A stretch of 64,000 nucleotides of DNA from Clostridia bacterium (GCA_017399065.1 JAFQEL010000024.1:81474-145473); one strand, 5' to 3'. Shown: positions 18,040-27,249, counted from the first letter of the stretch. Notes: generated by a model from the sequence alone, not told the origin. A program made the numbers and translations.

Positions 18040-20085
18040 TTACTTAGCCAAAGAGTTGATATACTCCTCTTCTGTCAGAAACTCAGCGAAAACTATCTCG
18101 TTGCTGATTAATACCTGTTTATTCAATGGTATATCGATTAATATATAACTGTAAAAGTTCTCTGCAATAGTACCGTAATCAAAACCGTCACAGTACCCGA
18201 CAATAATCTCACCGCCTGATACTTCGGCAATATCAAGAGTCTTGATTGTATTACCGAATAATAACAATGTCGAAAATTTTTGCTCTCTTAAAGATACATC
18301 AGTTAATGAATTTTTACTTAAGTTCAAATGAATATTTGAATTTTTAAAATCAGGCAAATACTCAATCGAAGATATATCATTATCAGAAAGATCCAGATAC
18401 GTAAGTGACTGACAGTTCTCCAAACCTTTCAGAGAAACAACAGAACAGTCTTGTGCAGAAAAATGTTTAAGTAAAGTAAGATTATTCAAAATTTCGAGTG
18501 ATCTGAGATTCTTACAATTATCAACTGTAAATATATTGAGCATCGTCAAACTGCTGACAAAACCGAAGTCTTCAAATAAATTGCCGTCCAGACGAAGTTC
18601 ATTCAACGTTTTGGCGGATGCAACAAGAATTTCAGATAAAACCTTTTCGTCTGTTGAGTTATTATTTTTCAAAGAAAACTTTTTCAGTATGGTTATATTA
18701 TTGAGTCCGCTGAAATCGTTCATTTCGTTGTTGTCAGCTTCAATAATTTCAAGCCTTATCGCCTTCTCAAGTCCCTTGAAAGTCGTAAGTCGGTTAGAGT
18801 TAATATAAAGCTCTCTCAATCCTGTAAAGCTGCTCAATGATTCAAGTGAATTTATTTCATTAGAATTTAAACTTAATACCTGAAGTTTCGTGCAATTTTT
18901 CAGAGCGGAAATATCAGAAATACCGTTATCATCAGCATAAAAAGATTTCAGATTGGTAAGCTTATCGGCAAACGATATATCACTGACTGAACAAGTATTA
19001 AACGAAACCGTTGTCAGTGTATCTGAAACATCAGTCAAAAAAGATAAGTCACTGACATTCTCATTACCGTCAATGTCCAAAGAAGATAAATCAAGAGATT
19101 TAAAATCAATTGTCTTAAGATGCTCGTCGGTCAGACCGCAATTTTCAAGTGAAACAGTATCAGCGTTGGTAATCCAGCTCAGATCAGTGTCAGGCAAAGT
19201 ACAGTTCCTGAAATTTATGTAACTGACAGCATTCATCTTTTTTATTGCTTCTATATCTTCAAGCGATAACTCTGCATCATATATCGAAACCGTAGAATCA
19301 TCCTTTTTATACTTATTACCGGCTATTTCAACCGTGTTTAAGACAGATGTAATTACACCAATAAGAACAAGAGATATCACCGCGGCAATACATATCGCAA
19401 GTATTCCTTTTTTCTTGCTTTTCTTTTTGGGCTGCGGTTTTTCTTTAAGAATTTCAGGAATGTCAGGAATCACTCTGGATTCAGGCTTTTCCATTTCGGG
19501 CTTTTGTTTGGTTTGAATATTTTGTGTTGCAGTAGATTTGACAACATCAGGCTCCGTAACTTCTGAAACATCTGAGACTTTTGCCTGAGTTTCCTTTATT
19601 TCAGCTTTATTTACATTCGAAACATCAGACACTGGTTCAGATAATTCATCGACTTTTACTGATATCTTCTCCGCTTCTTCGTACGATGAAATAATAGCCT
19701 TAATACGGACTAACATATTTTCAAATGCCGCGATTTTACTTTCATAAGCAGCATATCTTTGAACATTAGTAAGATAAAAGTTAAAATCATCTTTCAGTGC
19801 ACAGTTTTCAAGCATAAACGGAAGTACTATTTTACCTTCGTTTATAGCTTGATCAAGCTCTCGCGGCACCCATTTGGAAAGCTGTGATTTCTCTGAAAGT
19901 ATCAGAACAAAAACCTTGCAATTTCTTATAGCCTGCGGAATTTCAACAGCATAACTTGAACCACCCGGTATACACGACGGAGCCATCCAGCATGAAACAC
20001 CGTTATTCTCAAGTGTAGATCTAACCCATTCAGCTTCATCAAATTCTTCAGACTTATAACTTATAAAAACGTCTTTCTTTTTCAT
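18040..20085 (-). CDS. TIR - transmembrane - leucine-rich-repeat protein
   Basis: 681 residues from ATG 20085 (GGTG 6 nt upstream; ATG 20091 is an alternative). Residues 4-130 form a TIR domain: KDVFISYKS first strand, GVSCWMAP, FVLILSEKS and KWVPREL. W72 and E76 match the W-x3-E pattern that holds the catalytic Glu of SARM1-type NADases. A Pro/Lys-rich linker (135-226) precedes one TM helix (about 227-250, after KKSKKK). Positions 270-640 hold about 14 leucine-rich repeats of the internalin-like LxxLxxLxLxxNxIxxI type. The positive-inside rule puts TIR in the cytosol and the LRRs outside. Last gene of a three-gene operon, 25 bp after the PrsW gene. Ligand and target are unknown. Confidence 0.9.
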   Translation of the reverse strand: MKKKDVFISYKSEEFDEAEWVRSTLENNGVSCWMAPSCIPGGSSYAVEIPQAIRNCKVFVLILSEKSQLSKWVPRELDQAINEGKIVLPFMLENCALKDDFNFYLTNVQRYAAYESKIAAFENMLVRIKAIISSYEEAEKISVKVDELSEPVSDVSNVNKAEIKETQAKVSDVSEVTEPDVVKSTATQNIQTKQKPEMEKPESRVIPDIPEILKEKPQPKKKSKKKGILAICIAAVISLVLIGVITSVLNTVEIAGNKYKKDDSTVSIYDAELSLEDIEAIKKMNAVSYINFRNCTLPDTDLSWITNADTVSLENCGLTDEHLKTIDFKSLDLSSLDIDGNENVSDLSFLTDVSDTLTTVSFNTCSVSDISFADKLTNLKSFYADDNGISDISALKNCTKLQVLSLNSNEINSLESLSSFTGLRELYINSNRLTTFKGLEKAIRLEIIEADNNEMNDFSGLNNITILKKFSLKNNNSTDEKVLSEILVASAKTLNELRLDGNLFEDFGFVSSLTMLNIFTVDNCKNLRSLEILNNLTLLKHFSAQDCSVVSLKGLENCQSLTYLDLSDNDISSIEYLPDFKNSNIHLNLSKNSLTDVSLREQKFSTLLLFGNTIKTLDIAEVSGGEIIVGYCDGFDYGTIAENFYSYILIDIPLNKQVLISNEIVFAEFLTEEEYINSLAK

Positions 20086-20110
20086 TTTCATCACCAATAA
20101 TTAACTGAAT

Positions 20111-21148
20111 CTATTTTTGCTTTACAAATTCGGTCTGACCAATATAACTGTCTACATCCGTTGCTAAATCTCCATTATTGTGTAAACGTTTATATTCATC
20201 AATAATATCCGCAACCGTTGCGTTCCTGGATAAACCGACTGGTCTTGTAAATGCATAATCGTGTTTCGAACCTCCAACATCTGTACCGGGAATAAGCTCG
20301 GAAATTACCGAAACAAGCTGAGGATGTTTTTTTATGACGAGCGAGGTTGAGAAAGCAGTATCGCTCGAATCCATTTTAGAAAGCTTACGAACTCTTGAGA
20401 AGCAGAAGAAATAAAGAAATATCAGGAAGATATAAAATACGATTACCATATAACCTCTGTTAAGATCCAGACAAAAATCATAAAAACCGTGTGCTGCAAC
20501 GGGTACAACTATACTAAGCACAAGGTATTTTGCACTTTTAAACTCATGTTCACTTTTTTCTAAAAATCCCCTACTTTTAAGCTCGCGTTCCTGATTGCGT
20601 GCCTTATTATAAACGTGCCATAAGCTGTAATAATATCCCATAAACACTGCATCAAAAACATGACCGGGTACAGCGGTAAACGCTCTCATCAGAACAGTAT
20701 CCCAACCGTATGAAAATGCATAAAGTATATTTTCAAATGCAGCAAATCCGAGAGAAACAAAAACCGCGTAGATCATTCCGTCAAACAAGCTGTTAAAGTT
20801 TTTGTTCTTATGAGTTATAAGAAACATTGCAAGCCATTTAAATCCCTCTTCTATAAGAGCAACGCCAAGGAAATTCGAGGCGCCTTTATAAACGGTAAAT
20901 GTTCCGGAACTGAGATAAACGCTCGTACTGTCTTCACTTACTGCAAACAGGCTGAAAAAATTATCTATAACTCCATTAACAAGCGGACTTACCTGAACAA
21001 CCGGATAGCAAATCACTATTCCGCTTACAAACAGTATCGCAAGAAGACTCCAAGGCTCTTTTTCAACCCTGTCTTTAATAAAAATATATATTCCGAGAAA
21101 AACTGCAGGAACAAGTGCGGCAAGTACCAAAAGAACCGTATTAATCAT
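20111..21148 (-). CDS. PrsW-family intramembrane metalloprotease
   Basis: A 345-residue protein with about eight TM helices and the PrsW/CPBP-like signature: E100-E101-x2-K104 (IEEGFKW), FAAFEN at 135-140, H163-x2-D166 (GHVFD) and a later AAHGFYDF. These are the presumed metal ligands of the membrane-embedded glutamic-type or metalloprotease site. B. subtilis PrsW makes the site-1 cut in the anti-sigma factor RsiW. A cytosolic tail of about 90 residues (250-345) is present. GGGAG lies 10 nt before ATG. It sits between the RyR gene (20 bp) and the TIR-LRR gene (25 bp), so a substrate within this operon is plausible (inference). Confidence 0.88.
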   Translation of the reverse strand: MINTVLLVLAALVPAVFLGIYIFIKDRVEKEPWSLLAILFVSGIVICYPVVQVSPLVNGVIDNFFSLFAVSEDSTSVYLSSGTFTVYKGASNFLGVALIEEGFKWLAMFLITHKNKNFNSLFDGMIYAVFVSLGFAAFENILYAFSYGWDTVLMRAFTAVPGHVFDAVFMGYYYSLWHVYNKARNQERELKSRGFLEKSEHEFKSAKYLVLSIVVPVAAHGFYDFCLDLNRGYMVIVFYIFLIFLYFFCFSRVRKLSKMDSSDTAFSTSLVIKKHPQLVSVISELIPGTDVGGSKHDYAFTRPVGLSRNATVADIIDEYKRLHNNGDLATDVDSYIGQTEFVKQK

Positions 21149-21168
21149 ATGTAGTTATCTCCCGATTC

Positions 21169-22944
21169 TTAATCATCGTCTTTAATTTGTTCTTTAAGCG
21201 GTAATTCGTCAAATCGCTTAATGAGGTGATGCGTCTTAGCAAGATTGTTGCGCGTTTCAGAGTAAACAAAGCCTTCAGAACGCATATAAGCATTCCATCT
21301 GCGATGTTCGAGCTTTCTGATATTATCAAGTTCACTATCGCTACGCTCATCAGGCGACTTTGAAATACCTGGAACACCGCACTGAATCTTTAATCTTTTG
21401 TGAATAGCCGATGCAATTGAAGAACGGTAATTATATTCGAAATTCCAGAACTCATCCTCCTGACCCCACATCATATGTCTGGCAAGAGCAAGTTTTTCAA
21501 TATCAGTACCCATTACAACGTCTTCGCAATAGGATGATTCCATATCACCGATAAAATTGATATCGTATGACTGATTTGAATGATTGGTAATTCCATCAAG
21601 TGATTTCTTTTTCTTTGTATCAAAAACAACAGCATCAATAACGGGAGCAGAGCCGTTCCTGAGCAGATAAGATCTGACATTAATAGCAGTCTTTATATTC
21701 ATTTCATCACTGCCTAAGGAAACAAAAACGTAAGTTATATCACCGAGTGTATCGAGGCTGTCGAAAAACTCCTTGGACGTAACATCAACATCGGGTTTTA
21801 TAGTAATTTTGTAGCACGATTCATTCTCATCAAAAATACCCGAGTTGTTTTCGGGAGTCAACAGATCAGGACAAATTGACGTAAATTTCTGATCCGCTCT
21901 TTTATCTATATCATAAGATGTTACCTGAATACGGTATCCGTGCATCTGACCAACCCATGCAAGTGATTTGGTCATCTCAGTACCGTGAAGACCCATACCT
22001 ATAATTACCGCATTTATCATTTTCAAATCGGAATCAATAGGTTTTGCAGACTCAAAAATTTTCTTATAACCGTTATCGTATATATTACGGTTAATCAAAG
22101 ACTGAACTTCCTGAATCCTGCGAACTTTTATTTTGCCTTTATCAACGTTGTTCAATACGAGCTCTGTTGAAATATCGGTTGAGAAAACAAAAATGGAGGT
22201 TTTTTCACGATTTCTGTATTTATCAATCAGATTTAAAACGTGATTTAGATTTTCCGATTCATTATCACTAATGATAAAAAAGTTAATTTCGCTTTTTTTA
22301 CTGTGACGAAAGAAATTAGCAACACTTATGTTGTTTTTAAATAAAATAGCACCAATATTCTTTGCTCTTTCAATCAGTTCGGAATCAGACTTTTCGTTGT
22401 CCTCAAACGTGTTTGTAAAAACAACCAAACGTTTCTTGTTATTCTTGCTAAGATCCTCAGCAAGTACAACAGAGCGCTCGTTAAGCTCAGAGAAAACAAA
22501 AACCGGAGCAAATTGGTGACGTAAGTAACGGAGATTTGAAGAAAAATTTTTAAAGAATGTAAGCACAAAGCCAAAAGTCAGTACAGGAGCTATAACAAAA
22601 AGAACAGCTGCAAGACCGGTATAATGATAATATATCCATCCGTTATCCTTATTAATATATTCTGTTATTATAGTAAAATCGCCATCAAGAATAAAAAGGC
22701 GCATAGTATTATGAACAGAAAGAAGTAAAACCTTCAATAATTTTGAAAATATATTCTGCTCAACACAAAAAACATTTAAATATACGGGAAAAAACAATAC
22801 CGATGATGAAGCAAAAACACTAGCAAAAAATGTATTGAACGGATTTTTTAAACCGGATTCTTTGGTCTTTGACATTATGACCGTAAATATAACTCCGATA
22901 ATTAAAAATAAAACCGAAATTATAAATGAAACAATCCAGATCAT
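21169..22944 (-). CDS. Membrane-anchored TrkA-N-like / RyR-domain protein
   Basis: 591 residues. Three TM helices occupy the first about 130 residues (3-25, 38-60, 108-130). Two Rossmann-like segments follow: one at about 145-290 (APVFVFSELNERSVVLAEDL, resembling TrkA-N/RCK domains) and one opening with AVIIGMGLHGTEMTKSLAW near 310. The C-terminal 50 residues (LEHRRWNAYMRSEGFVYS, then KTHHLIKRFDELP) match the short RyR domain found in bacterial proteins with nucleotide-linked signalling associations. The layout suggests a membrane protein that senses a nucleotide. First gene of the operon; AGGAG is 8 nt before ATG and a TATAAT-like -10 (22973-22968) lies just upstream. Confidence 0.75.
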   Translation of the reverse strand: MIWIVSFIISVLFLIIGVIFTVIMSKTKESGLKNPFNTFFASVFASSSVLFFPVYLNVFCVEQNIFSKLLKVLLLSVHNTMRLFILDGDFTIITEYINKDNGWIYYHYTGLAAVLFVIAPVLTFGFVLTFFKNFSSNLRYLRHQFAPVFVFSELNERSVVLAEDLSKNNKKRLVVFTNTFEDNEKSDSELIERAKNIGAILFKNNISVANFFRHSKKSEINFFIISDNESENLNHVLNLIDKYRNREKTSIFVFSTDISTELVLNNVDKGKIKVRRIQEVQSLINRNIYDNGYKKIFESAKPIDSDLKMINAVIIGMGLHGTEMTKSLAWVGQMHGYRIQVTSYDIDKRADQKFTSICPDLLTPENNSGIFDENESCYKITIKPDVDVTSKEFFDSLDTLGDITYVFVSLGSDEMNIKTAINVRSYLLRNGSAPVIDAVVFDTKKKKSLDGITNHSNQSYDINFIGDMESSYCEDVVMGTDIEKLALARHMMWGQEDEFWNFEYNYRSSIASAIHKRLKIQCGVPGISKSPDERSDSELDNIRKLEHRRWNAYMRSEGFVYSETRNNLAKTHHLIKRFDELPLKEQIKDDD

Positions 22945-23369
22945 AACAATTCTCCTTTTACTTACATATTATATCAAATAACAACAATTATTAAAATCAA
23001 ATAAAATGTATGTGATTCTGCATAGGTATGCAGGCAGCTAAAGTAAAATTACAAATAATATTTTTATCTAATCTTTTATAAATTATATTCTTAATTCCTT
23101 ATATTGTCAATCAAAACAATAGCTTTTGAACAAAGAAAGCGAAAAAATTAAAAATCCAAATGACAATCATTCAGGCATATAATTAATATCGAATTTTGAG
23201 ATATAAAAAACAAATTCAATTCTACATTAAAAAGGTAAAAACATATTGTAACTGATAACATATTATATCTATTTGAAAGTATTATTTTCACTGTTCCTAT
23301 TCAATTTGCGAATTTTATAGACATATGATATAATATTTTTAAAATAATTTCGATTTAAGAGGTTTAATT
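22945..23369. other. 425-bp divergent intergenic region
   Basis: AT-rich DNA between the RyR operon (leftward) and the phosphoesterase gene (rightward). Besides a leftward TATAAT (22973-22968, without a clear -35) and the rightward promoter at 23306-23334, I see no open frame, repeat or RNA structure in it. Confidence 0.6.
23306..23334 (+). promoter_or_regulatory. Sigma-A type promoter of the phosphoesterase gene
   Basis: TTGCGA (23306-23311), a 17-nt spacer, and the perfect -10 TATAAT (23329-23334), 36 bp before ATG 23370. Confidence 0.65.
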
Positions 23370-24494
23370 ATGAATATAATCTTCAAACATTTTTTACTCG
23401 GACTGATTCTCCCATCTTTATGTGCAATGGGCGTGCCGCATAAATGGGATTCAGGCAAATTCAAGCGAGATAAACCCGAACCGCTGAAATTCGGTAAGGA
23501 CGGAAAATTCCGCATTTTACATATAACCGATATACACGATGTTGAGCCGGAAATGGATGACGACGAAAACAGAGAAAAACCTGAAAGTTGTGACATTGAA
23601 ACGCTTAACGTAATTGAAAAGCTTGTTGAACGTACCAATCCCGACCTTGTAGTATTCGGCGGAGATAATATAAGCGGATATTGGGAAGAATTCACTTATG
23701 ATTTAGTAAAGAGCACAATAGAAAAAATCACTGCTCCGATTAGAAAAAGAAACATTCCGCTTTGCGTTGTTTTCGGCAACCACGATGGTGAAGCAGGCTT
23801 TCATACAGAATTTCAGATGATTCAATACATGGAATATCCGAATTGCCGTTCAAGTCTCAACGATGTAAATGTTTACGGCTGCGGAAATTGCTGTATCACT
23901 ATCAAAAGCAGTGACGGTAAAAAGGATTCTTTTGCAATCTGGCTTATGGACTCAAATGATTATCAGTCAAAGCCGGATGGCGGGCTGTGTTACGATTGTG
24001 TACACGACGACCAGATAGCCTGGTATGAGACAAAATCTGCTGAACTTAAAGCAGCAAACGGCGGTCAACCGCTGCCTGCAATTCTTTTCCAGCATATACC
24101 AGTACAGCAAGAGCTTGACGGTTTCGCAGAGGTTACGGCAAATGATGAATATACGTTTGAACGTGACGGCAACTATTATAAATTCGGCCACGAGATCCTC
24201 GAAGGCAGAATCCGTGAAGTACCCTGTCCTCCGCATATGGAATACAACCACAGAAATCAGTTTGAAAGCTGGAAAAAGACAGGAGGCATAATTGCAGCAT
24301 TCTTCGGTCACGATCACATCAACGATTTTCATATAAACATTGACGGTATCGATATTTATCAGACACTCGGTGCAGGCTATTTCACCTACGGCAAAGAGCG
24401 TGGCGGCAGGCTGATCGTGCTTGATGTAAAAAATCCTACTGATATTTACACCGAATCGATTGAAATTGAGCGAATAACAAAAGCCGATATATAA
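23370..24494 (+). CDS. Calcineurin-like metallophosphoesterase
   Basis: A 374-residue metallophosphoesterase with all family motifs in order: D54-x-H56 (ITDIHD), GGDN, GNHD, a later FQHIP histidine and GHDH. The N-terminus (residues 3-20) is hydrophobic and may be a weak membrane anchor or signal. This clade resembles purple-acid-phosphatase-like DNA repair/Icc-type enzymes, but the substrate cannot be told from sequence. It has its own promoter and is followed after 67 bp by the beta-propeller gene; no terminator is evident, so they may be co-transcribed. Confidence 0.87.
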   Translation: MNIIFKHFLLGLILPSLCAMGVPHKWDSGKFKRDKPEPLKFGKDGKFRILHITDIHDVEPEMDDDENREKPESCDIETLNVIEKLVERTNPDLVVFGGDNISGYWEEFTYDLVKSTIEKITAPIRKRNIPLCVVFGNHDGEAGFHTEFQMIQYMEYPNCRSSLNDVNVYGCGNCCITIKSSDGKKDSFAIWLMDSNDYQSKPDGGLCYDCVHDDQIAWYETKSAELKAANGGQPLPAILFQHIPVQQELDGFAEVTANDEYTFERDGNYYKFGHEILEGRIREVPCPPHMEYNHRNQFESWKKTGGIIAAFFGHDHINDFHINIDGIDIYQTLGAGYFTYGKERGGRLIVLDVKNPTDIYTESIEIERITKADI

Positions 24495-24561
24495 ATTACG
24501 GTTGACATCAATATTACTTATAAAGTATAATTTCAAAAAATACATAATCAGGAGAAAACGT

Positions 24562-26736
24562 ATGAAAAAACCTACTCTTAACTTCGGCGAATTTAAACAA
24601 TACGACAAAAAGTTTCTTACTCCCGATTCAGGCATTGATGTTGAAAACATATATTCAATTGCTTTTGACGGCGAAACACTGTACATAGCTCAGCCGGAAT
24701 GTCTTGTTGAATATAAAGACGGTAAACTCAAAAAGATTTCTGCAAAGGTCAGCAAGCTTTTCTCAAAAAAAGGCGTTCTTTATGCCGCGGCAGATAATTA
24801 TCTCGCAGAAATCAAAAACGGCAAGTTCAAGAAAATCGCAGATTTTAGCGCCCCTGTTATCGATATTTCTGTAGCTCTTGACGGCTCATTCTGGCTTGTT
24901 ACAGAAACAGCCCTCTATCTCAAAGGAGAAAACGGTTTTACAGAAATAGTCGATGTACCCGATAATACTGTATGTCTTGCTGCTCTTGACAATAAGTCGA
25001 AATACGGCGAAACAGTATATATCGGCTGTGCAGAAGAAGGACTTCTTTCAATGAAGGGCAAACGCCGCCATTGGGCTGAAATGACACCGGAAATGTCAGG
25101 TGTGCTCAGTAAAAAGATAAACTGCATCGCACTTGACGGTCTCGGTCATCTTTGGGTAGGCAGTGATAACGGACTGAATATTTACGACGGCAGAAATTAT
25201 TGGTTTAACGGCAACGACTTCTATTCTGTACCTGACGGCTCATTTAATGATATGTTCTTTGCTGCTGACGGTAAGAAGTACTTCGCTACAAACACCGGTA
25301 TCATCACACTTATAGAAGGTAAAATTTCATACTTCTCATACGGTGTATGGCTTATGCACCCGACTGTTACAAAGATTACCGTATCCGACAACGGTACTAT
25401 TGCCGCAGTTACACCCAGAGGTATCAGCATTATCACCTCAAAATATATGACTCTTGAAGAAAAAGCAGCCCACTATGACGAGATGGCCGTCAAGTACTTC
25501 ACAAGAAACGAAGGCTATCAGGTTTCCCGTGAGCTTCGCAAATACGGTGACCTTGATTCAGGTTGGCTCCCTAACTCCGATAATGATGGTCTCTTTACCG
25601 GACTTTACTGCGCCAGCCAGTGCTTCCGCTACAGTGTAACAGGTGATGAAGCTGCAAAAGAAAATGCCCGAAAAGCTGTACAGGCTATGATAAAGCTCAC
25701 TCAGGTAACGGGTAAGCCCGGCTTCACTGCAAGAGCAACAAGATATTCGCACGAAGAGAACTTTAAAACCGGTAACAGAGAAGAATGGCATATCTGCGAG
25801 GATAACCCCGATTGCGAATGGCTTGGCGAAACCTCAAGCGACGAAATGACAGGTCATTACTTCGCATACGGTATCTACTTCGACCTCGTTGCAGACGAAG
25901 AAGAAAAGAAGCTTATTGCCGATGTTGTAAGAACAATCACCGACCATATTATTGACAATAACTTCCACCTTACTGATGTTGACGGTGTTCCTACAACTTG
26001 GGCAAACTGGGAGCCTGACCTGCTCAATAACGATGACAGATGGTATTTTGAAAGAGGTACAAATTCGCTTGAAATTCTTTCGTTCCTCAAAACAACTTAC
26101 CACATTACATGCGATAAAAAATATAACGATGTATACGATATGCTTATCAAGAAGCATCACTATGCAATGAACTGTATGCAGTATAAGTGCGAGGACGGTC
26201 ACGTTGCTCATATCGATGACCAGCTTGATTTCACAAATATTTATCCCCTCCTCGTTTATACCGAAGACAATTCTCATAAAGAGATATTCAAAATGGGTCT
26301 TACTCACCACTGGGAGTATGAGCGTACAGAGCGCTCACCCTTCTTCAATATCGTATACGGTGCACTTACAGACAACAGCTGTGATATTGAGAATGCTGCA
26401 AAATCACTTTCCGAAATGACTCTTGACCTTATCAGATGGCCTGTATTCAACAGCCACAGAAAGGACCTCGTCTGGGATACAGAGCAGGAAGAAATGGGCA
26501 TTCCCGCACAGCTTAAATATCCTGTCGAATACTCTGCAAGAGTTCTTGTACATTACGACGGCAACCAGTTTGTCTGTGACTCAGGCGCTGAAGAATTCAT
26601 TGATATCAATACCAAACATGTCAACCGTACTCTTACCCTTCCCTCAACATCTGCCAAGGGTATGAGAGCAATGATGCCTTATATCTATCTCCTTCCCTAT
26701 TGGATGGGCAGATACTACGGTCTCCTCGGTGATTAA
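24562..26736 (+). CDS. Beta-propeller plus alpha/alpha-toroid protein, function unknown
   Basis: 724 residues from ATG 24562, which has AGGAG 8 nt upstream. The first about 310 residues hold repeated blades of the type 'D-x-x-G-x-LWVGSDNGLNIYDG', as in the two-component regulator propeller (Reg_prop) family. The remaining about 400 residues are helical and aromatic-rich (GDLDSGWLPNSDNDGLFTG, WEPDLLNNDDRWYFERGTNS, FNIVYGAL), resembling (alpha/alpha)6 glycoside hydrolase or lyase toroids. No signal peptide is seen, so it is probably cytosolic. Nearby glycosidase-like genes suggest sugar metabolism, but no family is recognised with certainty. Codon choice is biased towards C-ending codons, suggesting good expression. 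Confidence 0.65.
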   Translation: MKKPTLNFGEFKQYDKKFLTPDSGIDVENIYSIAFDGETLYIAQPECLVEYKDGKLKKISAKVSKLFSKKGVLYAAADNYLAEIKNGKFKKIADFSAPVIDISVALDGSFWLVTETALYLKGENGFTEIVDVPDNTVCLAALDNKSKYGETVYIGCAEEGLLSMKGKRRHWAEMTPEMSGVLSKKINCIALDGLGHLWVGSDNGLNIYDGRNYWFNGNDFYSVPDGSFNDMFFAADGKKYFATNTGIITLIEGKISYFSYGVWLMHPTVTKITVSDNGTIAAVTPRGISIITSKYMTLEEKAAHYDEMAVKYFTRNEGYQVSRELRKYGDLDSGWLPNSDNDGLFTGLYCASQCFRYSVTGDEAAKENARKAVQAMIKLTQVTGKPGFTARATRYSHEENFKTGNREEWHICEDNPDCEWLGETSSDEMTGHYFAYGIYFDLVADEEEKKLIADVVRTITDHIIDNNFHLTDVDGVPTTWANWEPDLLNNDDRWYFERGTNSLEILSFLKTTYHITCDKKYNDVYDMLIKKHHYAMNCMQYKCEDGHVAHIDDQLDFTNIYPLLVYTEDNSHKEIFKMGLTHHWEYERTERSPFFNIVYGALTDNSCDIENAAKSLSEMTLDLIRWPVFNSHRKDLVWDTEQEEMGIPAQLKYPVEYSARVLVHYDGNQFVCDSGAEEFIDINTKHVNRTLTLPSTSAKGMRAMMPYIYLLPYWMGRYYGLLGD

Positions 26737-26747
26737 TCAATAATCAT

Positions 26748-26784
26748 GAAAGGCTTACACATCAGTTCGGTGTGTAAGCCTTTC
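26748..26784. terminator. Terminator after the beta-propeller gene
   Basis: Perfect 14-bp stem GAAAGGCTTACACA (26748-26761) / TGTGTAAGCCTTTC (26771-26784) with a 9-nt loop. It lies between convergent genes and could serve both strands. Confidence 0.85.
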
Positions 26785-26798
26785 AAAATTATATTATA

Positions 26799-27249
26799 TT
26801 AAGCCGGAATAAAATAAAGAGAATAACCACCTATACTTATAGGCAACGTTGGCTCTTCAGATCCATCATAATACTCTGTAGGAGCAACAGTTGCATACCC
26901 TGTAATACCATCAATCTTTATTTCATAATCAGTACCTCTTGGTGTTTTCTGTTGCACCTTGTAACTTCCGCTGTATGTTTTATTATTGGTTGTATCGTTA
27001 ACAGTAATTAATCCATCCTTAGCTATTAAAACAAGATCCACAATTTTTGCATTAGGATGAATATCATCAGTTTCTCCAACAGCAACAACAAATTCATCTT
27101 CATTTTGAGATATGTTTATATCGTTATTCATAACTGCACGACTGCACGCATCTTCCACTCATAATCCTCAATAGCAAGCACATCAACATTACAAGCAGTC
27201 AAACTAAACAGAATTATAACAGTAATTAATAAGCACAGAATTTTTTCAA
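26799..27249 (-). pseudogene. Small lipoprotein gene broken by two frameshifts
   Basis: Read from TTG 27249 (GGGG 7 nt upstream), the frame gives MKKF and stops after seven codons. One extra A in the A6 run at 27246-27241 would instead give a lipoprotein signal (MKKILCLLITVIILFSLTAC, lipobox LTAC) followed by NVDVLAIEDYEWKMRAV. That frame is then lost at a perfect 8-bp tandem duplication (27133-27148); with one copy removed it continues as MNNDINISQNEDEFVVAV to the stop at 26799. The corrected product is about 150 residues, a small secreted lipoprotein of unknown role. The current 119-codon open frame from 27158 lacks any signal and has no good ribosome site. Confidence 0.75.
27133..27148. 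repeat. 8-bp perfect tandem duplication causing a frameshift
   Basis: ACTGCACG occurs twice without a gap (27133-27140 and 27141-27148) inside the lipoprotein gene. Deleting one copy restores the reading frame across the junction. Confidence 0.9.

Noticed and set aside
23967..24686. Minus-strand frame of 239 codons
   Set aside because: Overlaps the phosphoesterase and the start of the propeller gene on the opposite strand; low-complexity Cys/Phe-rich translation and no ribosome site.
25834..26310. Minus-strand frame of 158 codons
   Set aside because: Fully antisense to the propeller/toroid gene, whose plus-strand reading has convincing motifs and codon bias.
26799..27158. 119-codon frame as an intact gene
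   Set aside because: Its start lacks a ribosome site and a signal, and the upstream DNA encodes a matching lipoprotein N-terminus in another frame, so a frameshifted gene is the better reading.
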